Of a DNA stretch of 21,837 nucleotides, positions 15,544 to 21,837 are shown piece by piece (the first letter of the stretch is position 1; each line of letters opens with the position of its first letter). Location of the stretch: the NCBI GenBank assembly GCA_002426015.1, contig DINS01000031.1, forward strand, positions 120,374 to 142,210, given 5' to 3'. A program made the translations under genes and the position numbers. The notes below the pieces were generated by a model. It saw nothing but the letters and a program-made list of their open reading frames with translations, made no database searches and was not told where the DNA came from. The stretch is from Flavobacteriaceae bacterium UBA5534. GTDB lineage: Bacteria > Bacteroidota > Bacteroidia > Flavobacteriales > Flavobacteriaceae.

Positions 15544-17927
15544 TTGGCTAGTTTTATTTTGATTTCAGATTCGTTTTTGGTATTCCATTTCATAGGAATT
15601 GTAAGCGTTTTCAAAGTTGAATTCCAAGTGGCATCTACTTTTTTACCATCAAGTTTGATGCTTTTTGGTTGGCTAGAAATATTATGAATCACAAGTTGAA
15701 TTGTTTTGGTGGAAGTGTTGAAGTTGTTTCCTGTTTCAGCTTCAAACTCTAAATCCAATTCATTTTTTTCAAGTTCGCTTTCAAAATGAAGCAACTCATA
15801 AGCTCCAGCCTCATACGCATTCGGTGTTTTGCCATCATCATTATACAATTGACCTTTACTTTCTGTTACAAATGCATCAAAATAAAAGTGCAATTCTAAA
15901 TCTGTCCCCATGTATTCCTTTGTACTTTGGATTGGTTTTGCCATCGGGATAAAAGAGCCAGCTTTGACGTAGGTTGGAATATAATCTGCGTGTGTTTTGA
16001 TGGTTTTGGTTTGTCCGCCTTCAAATTTTTCATCTGTATAAAAATCAAACCAAACGTGGTTTTTTGGGAAATAAACTTCTTTTTCTTGCACTCCAGATTT
16101 CATAATGGGAGCAATTAAAAAACTATCTCCCCAGAAATATTCCGAAGCACTTGATTGCAAACCTTTGGTATCATCCTCAAAAAATAATGGACGCATCAAA
16201 GGTGTTCCCATTTGATGATTTTGAAATGCCAATGTGTAATTATAAGGCAATAATTTATACCGTAATTCAATTGATTTTTTTGCCAATGCTTTTGTTTTTG
16301 CTTCTCTAAAAACAGGTTCAGCAGGAACAGCTTCCTGTGCATGAGGTCTGAAAATAGGTTGGAATACGCCATATTGCAACCAACGTGTATACAATTCATT
16401 ATCGAGATTGTCGCCAGCGAATCCGCCTAAATCAGAATGCATATAACCGAGACCTTGCATTCCCATTTGCAACGCAATTTCTGGCTGACTTTGCAAACCT
16501 CCCCAACTTCTATTGACATCGCCCGACCAAGGCATCATGCCAAATCGTTGTGAGCCTGAAGAACCCGCTCGCATCAAAATGAAGGGTCGTTGGCTTGGGA
16601 AATCTCGTTTATAACCATCGTAAACCAATCTCGCCCAATCGTGTCCGTAAATATTGTGAACCTCATCGGCTGTTCCTGTTGCGTGCAATAATTTGGATGG
16701 ATGCACTTCTGGCTCGCCCAAATCTCCCCAAATTCCTGTGACCCCTAAATCTGCTAGGCTTTTGTAAATATTCCAGAACCATGCGTTTCCTTTCGGATTG
16801 TAGATATCAATCAACCCTGTGTTTCCAAAGTAAAAATCGAACTTGTATGGATTGCCTAAAGAATCTTTAGCCAACACATCGTTATCCACAGTTTCTTGCC
16901 AACGATTTGAAGTGGTTAAGATAAATGGTTCTGTGACCAAAATTGTATTGACATTTTTAGTTTTTAAATCCTTTATCATTTGAGTTGGATTTGGAAACGA
17001 GTCTTTCAGAAATTCAAGATTTCCCATGTGGCCTTGAATGTCTTTTCCGAACCAAAAAATATCGATGATGACGGCATCCAAAGGAATTTGTTCATCCCTA
17101 AATTTCTGTACCGTTTCTTCAACCTCCTTTTGAGTGTGATATCCGAATCGACTTGAAAAATTACCCAATGCCCAACGTGGTGGCAATGGTTGTTTTCCTG
17201 TTAAATCGGTGTAATTATTGACCAAATCGTACCATGAATCTCCAATGACTACTTGATAGGTTTTGCGACCTGAAATGGTTTCATACGTTAAGGTGTTGTT
17301 CTTTTTACTATCCAAATCTAAGAAGCCGATTGGTGCATTGTCAAAATGGACAAGGTATTTTTCCGAAGACAACACGATTGGCATCGTATAATTCATCAAT
17401 TCGGAATGGGTTTCATACCCATAATGTGCTCGGTTGTAAAGTTGCAATCTGTAACCTCTACGGTTCATTCCCAAAGCCCTTGCGCCTCCTCCATATAAGA
17501 CTTCATCTTTCGTCAAATTGAATTGGATGGTTTCCAAACTATCGTTTTTGACATAACCTTTTTTTTCGGAAAGGATGAGCTTGTTCTTGTATGAATACGA
17601 AATTTGAAAAGGTGATTTTTGAATGGTGACTGAAATTCCTTTGGTTTTTAAAGTCACTTTATCATCATCTTCAGTAAAATCTGAGCTTATTATTGATGGT
17701 TTCAAAACCACTGCATGGGAATTCGGATTTGCTTTTTCGCCTGAAGGGATAAAAGTAGTTTCAATTATTTTGTCAGAATAAGGGATTATTTCATAATTGC
17801 CATCATTCACTGAAACAATAAGACGATTGGAGTTGTAATCGGCACTTTTAAAAATGCGATTTTCATTTTGCCCGAAAGAAGTTACGGACATCAAAAAGCA
17901 CCATATGACTGCTTGAATCTTATTCAT
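15540..17927 (-). CDS. GH31 alpha-glucosidase, exported
   Basis: Releases alpha-D-glucose from the non-reducing ends of maltodextrins; 795 residues, in the normal range for GH31. A signal peptide ending near SVTSFGQ (residue 20), with no lipobox, predicts a periplasmic enzyme. An N-terminal beta-sandwich (about 25-240, with YGGGARALGMNRRGY and FDNAPIGFLDLDS) precedes the catalytic barrel starting at PPRWALGNFSSRFGYH (249-264). The nucleophile is D402 in GIWGDLGEPE and the acid/base is D470 in MMPWSGDVNRSWGG. The C-terminal beta domains include YNDDGKTPNAYE. It overlaps the esterase gene by 8 nt and the next GH13 gene by 4 nt. It would do the job that SusB (a GH97 enzyme) does in Bacteroides. 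Alpha-xylosidase activity is an alternative within GH31 but the context favours alpha-glucosidase. Confidence 0.93.
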   Translation of the reverse strand: MNKIQAVIWCFLMSVTSFGQNENRIFKSADYNSNRLIVSVNDGNYEIIPYSDKIIETTFIPSGEKANPNSHAVVLKPSIISSDFTEDDDKVTLKTKGISVTIQKSPFQISYSYKNKLILSEKKGYVKNDSLETIQFNLTKDEVLYGGGARALGMNRRGYRLQLYNRAHYGYETHSELMNYTMPIVLSSEKYLVHFDNAPIGFLDLDSKKNNTLTYETISGRKTYQVVIGDSWYDLVNNYTDLTGKQPLPPRWALGNFSSRFGYHTQKEVEETVQKFRDEQIPLDAVIIDIFWFGKDIQGHMGNLEFLKDSFPNPTQMIKDLKTKNVNTILVTEPFILTTSNRWQETVDNDVLAKDSLGNPYKFDFYFGNTGLIDIYNPKGNAWFWNIYKSLADLGVTGIWGDLGEPEVHPSKLLHATGTADEVHNIYGHDWARLVYDGYKRDFPSQRPFILMRAGSSGSQRFGMMPWSGDVNRSWGGLQSQPEIALQMGMQGLGYMHSDLGGFAGDNLDNELYTRWLQYGVFQPIFRPHAQEAVPAEPVFREAKTKALAKKSIELRYKLLPYNYTLAFQNHQMGTPLMRPLFFEDDTKGLQSSASEYFWGDSFLIAPIMKSGVQEKEVYFPKNHVWFDFYTDEKFEGGQTKTIKTHADYIPTYVKAGSFIPMAKPIQSTKEYMGTDLELHFYFDAFVTESKGQLYNDDGKTPNAYEAGAYELLHFESELEKNELDLEFEAETGNNFNTSTKTIQLVIHNISSQPKSIKLDGKKVDATWNSTLKTLTIPMKWNTKNESEIKIKLAN

Positions 17928-18903
17928 TCGTTTTAGGCAATAAAAATGTTAATGGAATATACAAACGCTCTTGCCATGCCAACTCTGAATGGTCTGCGCC
18001 TTCAAATTTTAAATTTTTAAAATTTGAAGCATTGTAGCCTTTATCTTTTAAAATAGTGTTGACTCTATTGGCATATTTAGGATAGAACTTATCCAAAGTT
18101 TCGGTGCCGTAATCAAAATAAATTCTATGATTCTTCGACGAAGGAATGTTTTCTTCCATATATTCAAAAAAGGCATTTGCCAACAAATCACTTTCATTAG
18201 GATTACCTCCTGGCCAATGGGTTGACAAGCATGCTGCACCTCCAAAGATTTTTGGATATTCACAAATGGCATACATGGAAATCAATCCTCCCATGCTCGA
18301 ACCAGCGACAAAGGTATTTTCTTGATCGGTCAAGACTGAATAATTTTTATCGATATACGGTTTTAGTTCCTTAACGATAAACTTCAAATAATTATCGGAA
18401 GTGGCTATGTCAAGTTTGAAATTATTTTGCTTTGCTTCATCGGACAACGAATCCTTAATAGATTCTGAAAGCGACTCAAAAGGTTTCTGCGGGAAATACT
18501 CACTGTGGCGTATTTCGTTGATATTGAAAGGCGCTACGACAATAAAATCTCGTGTAATACTATCATTCATTAGTCGTGTTGAAATCTCATCTACTTTCCA
18601 CTCTTGCTGATTCCAGGTAATCCTGCTATCGAACAGCATTTGTCCATCATGCATGTAAAGTACAGCATACTCTTTGTCCTTTGAATAATTCGCTGGAAGC
18701 CAAATATCGACTTTTCGAGGTGGAATATAATTGGAAGGAAAATCGTCGATACGAAGTAAAGTTCCACCAGAGAAATCACCTTCGATAGTTTCTGTTTTAA
18801 CATTAGAAGTGTCTGCAGGTTTTATATCCTTTTGAAGTTTCTTTTTGTCATCCTTACACGAACAACAAATGATGATAGATAATATAATGATGATTTTTTT
18901 CAT
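17920..18903 (-). CDS. Alpha/beta-hydrolase (putative esterase) lipoprotein in the glucan operon
   Basis: A 327-residue member of the esterase D/enterochelin-esterase-like group. The leader ends in CCSC (lipid-attached Cys16) followed by KDDKK, a K-(D/E)2 export-type signal, so surface exposure is predicted. The fold markers are KVDIWLPANYSKDKEYAVLYMHDGQ (near 64-88, oxyanion side), the nucleophile elbow GSSMGG (Ser203), a likely acid Asp264 in YFDYGTETLD, and the catalytic His305 in GADHSELAW. It sits between GH13 (4-nt overlap) and GH31 (8-nt overlap), so it is translated with the amylases. The substrate is unknown: it might remove acyl groups from modified glucans, or the alpha/beta-hydrolase may serve some other carbohydrate ester. 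Siderophore-ester hydrolysis is a family alternative that the context does not support. Confidence 0.82.
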   Translation of the reverse strand: MKKIIIILSIIICCSCKDDKKKLQKDIKPADTSNVKTETIEGDFSGGTLLRIDDFPSNYIPPRKVDIWLPANYSKDKEYAVLYMHDGQMLFDSRITWNQQEWKVDEISTRLMNDSITRDFIVVAPFNINEIRHSEYFPQKPFESLSESIKDSLSDEAKQNNFKLDIATSDNYLKFIVKELKPYIDKNYSVLTDQENTFVAGSSMGGLISMYAICEYPKIFGGAACLSTHWPGGNPNESDLLANAFFEYMEENIPSSKNHRIYFDYGTETLDKFYPKYANRVNTILKDKGYNASNFKNLKFEGADHSELAWQERLYIPLTFLLPKTNE

Positions 18904-20759
18904 TTAGTGGTGAGGATAATACTGCCTTTATCTGTTAATACAAACTTATCGTTCCAAGGAAATGTTTCATCTGAAATGATATTTCTAACTTCTTTGCCTT
19001 TTAAATTTAATTCTTGATATCTGGATAAATCCAATTCTACGGGCTCATTATTTTTGTTGATTATGTGAACTACTGTTTCGTCATCTAAAACCCTGAAGAG
19101 CACATAAACACCATCATCTGGTGCAAAATGAATTGTTTTTCCTTGGTGGATTGCTTTACTGTCTTTTCGGTAGTTCAATAACTTTTTGAGATAGGTCTGC
19201 ATTTCCTTTTGATCTTCAGACAGACCTTCTCCTGTAAAAGCATTGACAGTATCACCTTCCCAACCACCTGGAAAATCAGTCCGTATCAAACCATGATCTC
19301 CAGGTTTGGCAGTATCATTCATTAATATTTCAGTACCATAATAAATTTGTGGAATTCGCGGCAATACCAACAAATAACTCAATGCGGTTTTAGTGTCGGT
19401 TATATTTTCATTCAGTTGAGTAAAGATTCGACTCATATCATGATTGTCAGGAAAAATCATGATATCCTTTGGCGAGGCATAGTGGAAATCATTCGCCAAA
19501 CCTTCATAAATTTTAACCAAACCTTTATCCCATTGTTCATCTTCGGTCATCGCTTCAATAATCCAACGTTGCATGGCAAAATCCATTGTTGACCGCAAAT
19601 TTGATTCGTAGCCATCGCGATTGTTAGCACCAGTCTGCCAATAGCCAATCAGTAGTGGATTATAGCTCCACTCTTCGCCAACAATACTGAAATTAGGATA
19701 CTCGTTCATGATAGCTCCAGCCCAATTGGCCATAAATGCCTTGTCAGGATATGGATAAGTGTCCTGTCGGATGCCTCCCAAACCAAGCGTTTCTACCCAC
19801 CAAATGCTATTCTGAATGATATACTTCGCCATGAATGGATTCTTTTGATTAAGGTCTGGCATCGCTGACACAAACCAGCCATTACTTAAAAGTTCTTTAT
19901 CGTATTTCGAGGCATAACTGTCCTGGTTACTTGTTCTCCTATGATTGGATGTTTTAAGTTTTCCTTTGCTCTTGAATTCATTTTGATAATTGACCCAATC
20001 CTTAAATGGTAAATCTTTCATCCACCAATGCTCACTTCCGCAGTGATTGGCAACTTGGTCCATAATCAATTTGATGCCTCTTTCACGTGCTTTATCTGCC
20101 AATTCTCTGTAATCTGACAAGGTACCAAAACGAGGATCTACCTGGTAAAAATCGGTCATCGCATAGCCATGATATGATGATTGTGGCATATCATTGGTCA
20201 AAACTGGGCATGGCCAAATGGCTGTAAATCCCATTTCATCAATATAATCTAAATGATTCGTGATTCCTTTTAAATCGCCACCATGTCGTCCATAATCATC
20301 ATTACGGTTGATGGTTTTTTCCTTTAAATTTGAAAATTTATCATTGGATGTAATTCCATTGGCAAATCGATCTGGAGTAATCAAATAAATGACGTCACTG
20401 CTGTCGAAACCCACATAATCATTTGACGGTTTCTCCCTAGATTTTAACTCGTAAGATTGTGTAATCGATTTTCCGTTTTTTAATTTGAAAACAATATTGA
20501 AGGTTCCTGCTTTGGTCGATTCTGCAATGTTTAAATCGATAAACAAATAATTCGGACTTTCGCCTTTACTCACTTTTTTAATGGTGACACCTTCATAAGC
20601 AACCTCCGGTTGTGCCTCGCTAATTTTGTCGTGCTTGACCAACAATTGCAGCTCGGTATTTTTCAAACCTACCCACCAATTGGGTGGTTCAATTCTTTCT
20701 ATTTGCGAAAAACCTGCCATACTAATTAAAAGTATTAAAATTTGGATTAGTTGTTTCAT
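18900..20759 (-). CDS. GH13 cyclomaltodextrinase/neopullulanase-type enzyme, periplasmic (SusA-like)
   Basis: A 619-residue alpha-glucan hydrolase with a plain signal peptide (LLISMAGFSQ, about residue 19; no lipobox cysteine), hence periplasmic. Residues about 22-108 form the N-terminal beta domain seen in this group (IERIEPPNWWVGLKNTELQLL). The catalytic barrel starts near 120 (DVIYLITPDRFANG). Catalytic regions: MDQVANH at 233-239 (D234), GGIRQDTYPYP with nucleophile D333, IVGEEWSY with acid/base E362, and FPDNHDMSR with D441. A short C-terminal beta domain ends the chain. Length and architecture match Bacteroides SusA and related enzymes that cleave maltodextrins, cyclodextrins and pullulan. 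It begins 28 nt after the phosphorylase gene and its stop overlaps the esterase ATG by 4 nt. Confidence 0.93.
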   Translation of the reverse strand: MKQLIQILILLISMAGFSQIERIEPPNWWVGLKNTELQLLVKHDKISEAQPEVAYEGVTIKKVSKGESPNYLFIDLNIAESTKAGTFNIVFKLKNGKSITQSYELKSREKPSNDYVGFDSSDVIYLITPDRFANGITSNDKFSNLKEKTINRNDDYGRHGGDLKGITNHLDYIDEMGFTAIWPCPVLTNDMPQSSYHGYAMTDFYQVDPRFGTLSDYRELADKARERGIKLIMDQVANHCGSEHWWMKDLPFKDWVNYQNEFKSKGKLKTSNHRRTSNQDSYASKYDKELLSNGWFVSAMPDLNQKNPFMAKYIIQNSIWWVETLGLGGIRQDTYPYPDKAFMANWAGAIMNEYPNFSIVGEEWSYNPLLIGYWQTGANNRDGYESNLRSTMDFAMQRWIIEAMTEDEQWDKGLVKIYEGLANDFHYASPKDIMIFPDNHDMSRIFTQLNENITDTKTALSYLLVLPRIPQIYYGTEILMNDTAKPGDHGLIRTDFPGGWEGDTVNAFTGEGLSEDQKEMQTYLKKLLNYRKDSKAIHQGKTIHFAPDDGVYVLFRVLDDETVVHIINKNNEPVELDLSRYQELNLKGKEVRNIISDETFPWNDKFVLTDKGSIILTTK

Positions 20760-20771
20760 AGTTTTCGATTT

Positions 20772-20786
20772 AAGATTTAAAATCTT
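20772..20786. repeat. Short perfect inverted repeat in the GH65-GH13 spacer
   Basis: Arms AAGATTT and AAATCTT flank a single A and fill more than half of the 28-nt spacer between the phosphorylase stop and the GH13 start. The stem is AT-rich and weak and has no T-run, so it is not a terminator; it may be an RNA-processing or stabilising element, or chance. Confidence 0.35.
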
Positions 20787-20787
20787 T

Positions 20788-21837
20788 CTAAACAGTGACC
20801 AGATTATTTGGTTTAATGGTCACCGATTTTCCATTTACGAGAATGTCTAATTCCTTGTCGCCTATCAATTCAAATTTTGTGCTGCCTTGAGCAACATTCA
20901 CTTTAAGTATTTGGTTTCTAAAGTTCACTTTAAAGGAATAGCCATCCCATTGTTTTGGAATTCTTGGTTCAAATGATAACCTATCATTTTTCACTCGCAT
21001 ACCACCAAAACCTTCCACGATACTCATCCAAGTACCAGCCATTGACGTAATGTGCAAACCTTCTTCAACTTCCTTATTGTAGTCATCCAAATCCAAACGA
21101 GAGGTTCGCAAATAGAATGTATAAGCTTGTTCCATTCTACCTAATTTTGCAGCTTGAATACTGTGAACGCAAGGTGACAATGAACTTTCGTGCACTGTAA
21201 ACGGTTCGTAAAAATCGAAATGACGTTCCAATTCTTCCGTTGTGAAATGATCTTCAAAAAAGTAAAAACCTTGAAGTGTGTCTGCTTGTTTGATATAAGG
21301 CGAACGTAAAATTCGGTCCCAAGACCATTTTTGATTAATCGGTCGTTGTGATTTGTCAAGATTGGCAACCGTCACCAAATCCTTATCCAGAAATCCATCC
21401 TGCTGTAAATACACATTATGCTTTTCCGAATATGGGAAGTACATATTGTCGGCCACCTTTTTCCATTCTTCCAATTCTGCCTTGGACAATTTTGTTTTAT
21501 TCATGATCCTCGTGTAATCGGAATCATAATGCTCTTGAACTTTTTGGATATTTTCAAGTGCATAATCAATACACCATTTCGCTAAATAATTAGTGTAGAA
21601 ATTATTGTTGACGTTGTTTTCGTATTCATTCGGACCTGTGACACCCAAAATCACATATTTATTTTTTGCAGTAGAAAAATTAGCCCTTTGATGCCAAAAA
21701 CGAGCGATTCCAATTAGAACCTCCAGTCCTTTTTCTGGAACGTAACTATAATCACCTGTATAACGATGGTAGTTGTAAATTGCAAAAGCGATGGCGCCAT
21801 TACGGTGGATTTCTTCGTGTGTGATTTCCCATTCGTT
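20788..21837 (-). CDS. GH65 maltose phosphorylase, C-terminal part (5' end beyond the window)
   Basis: The frame is open to the right edge, so only the last 349 residues of a protein normally near 770 residues are seen. A GTG at 21654 is an internal valine codon, not the start. The first visible residues, NEWEITHEEIHRNGAIAFA, are the conserved GH65 active-site segment that carries the general-acid glutamate in maltose phosphorylases. VTGPNEYENNV follows, and later ITSMAGTWMSIVEGFGGMR, the block around the phosphate site. The C-terminal jelly-roll domain (WDGYSFKVNFRNQILKV) ends the chain. No signal peptide can be judged; family members are cytoplasmic. It splits maltose with phosphate to glucose and beta-glucose-1-phosphate. 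The HEEIHRNGAIAFAIYNY form favours maltose over trehalose or kojibiose phosphorylase, supported by the operon. A beta-phosphoglucomutase would be needed downstream in the pathway and is not in view. Confidence 0.9.
   Translation of the reverse strand, partial: NEWEITHEEIHRNGAIAFAIYNYHRYTGDYSYVPEKGLEVLIGIARFWHQRANFSTAKNKYVILGVTGPNEYENNVNNNFYTNYLAKWCIDYALENIQKVQEHYDSDYTRIMNKTKLSKAELEEWKKVADNMYFPYSEKHNVYLQQDGFLDKDLVTVANLDKSQRPINQKWSWDRILRSPYIKQADTLQGFYFFEDHFTTEELERHFDFYEPFTVHESSLSPCVHSIQAAKLGRMEQAYTFYLRTSRLDLDDYNKEVEEGLHITSMAGTWMSIVEGFGGMRVKNDRLSFEPRIPKQWDGYSFKVNFRNQILKVNVAQGSTKFELIGDKELDILVNGKSVTIKPNNLVTV

Noticed and set aside
20772..20786. Terminator between the phosphorylase and the GH13 gene
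   Set aside because: The 7-bp AT-only-rich stem is weak, has no following T-run on the minus strand, and the downstream genes clearly continue the operon.
21652..21654. GTG as a possible start of a 288-residue protein
   Set aside because: The frame continues upstream to the window edge with strong GH65 sequence (NEWEITHEEIHRNG), so the GTG is an internal valine codon.
1..21837. Insertion sequences, phage genes, CRISPR arrays, tRNA or rRNA genes
   Set aside because: No transposase or integrase motifs, no regularly spaced repeats, and no cloverleaf or rRNA-like stretch; nearly all DNA is taken up by intact protein genes.

Overview
The window is a low-GC, tightly packed chromosomal segment that looks like a marine or soil member of the Bacteroidota, most likely Flavobacteriaceae. 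The reasons are a starch/maltodextrin utilisation operon rich in lipoproteins with K-(D/E)2 signals after the lipobox cysteine, TAnnTTTG-type -7 promoter boxes, and genes typical of flavobacteria (a calcineurin phosphatase fused to a BamA-type barrel, and an HD-PycTM protein). No rRNA, tRNA, CRISPR array or insertion sequence was seen, and no gap between genes exceeds about 160 bp.

Left part (1-3.7 kb): a minus-strand three-gene unit joined by 4-nt overlaps, tesB-type acyl-CoA thioesterase -> glycerophosphodiester phosphodiesterase -> HI0933-family flavoprotein. A divergent plus-strand lipoprotein with propeller-like sequence follows. Next (3.7-8.5 kb, minus strand): msrB -> msrA, then a 1235-residue outer-membrane lipoprotein with three parts: an N-terminal metallophosphoesterase, a middle region that I read as an atypical kinase-like fold, and a C-terminal BamA/TamA-type beta-barrel. 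Next (8.6-12.3 kb): a plus-strand HD-domain protein with a C-terminal Pycsar-effector-type membrane domain, convergent (stop codons sharing TTAA) with a large minus-strand GAF-domain protein. No cyclase gene is visible nearby.

Right part (12.36-21.84 kb): one long minus-strand alpha-glucan operon running in from beyond the right edge and ending at a clear hairpin terminator at about 12.38 kb. In order of transcription it encodes a GH65 maltose phosphorylase (C-terminal 349 residues only), a periplasmic GH13 of the cyclomaltodextrinase/neopullulanase type, an alpha/beta-hydrolase lipoprotein, a GH31 alpha-glucosidase, and two GH13 lipoproteins. Lipid-anchored enzymes (one GH13 and the esterase, with surface-export-like signals) would act outside the cell. 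The other GH13s and GH31 would trim maltodextrins in the periplasm. The phosphorylase would split maltose in the cytoplasm to glucose plus beta-glucose-1-phosphate. The SusCD transporter, regulator, beta-phosphoglucomutase and permease are not in the window and would be expected to the right of it.

The observations most worth a second look are the kinase-like centre of the phosphoesterase-barrel protein, the orphan HD-PycTM protein with its GAF neighbour, the split of lipoprotein signals in the glucan operon, and a shared sequence block in two divergent intergenic regions.
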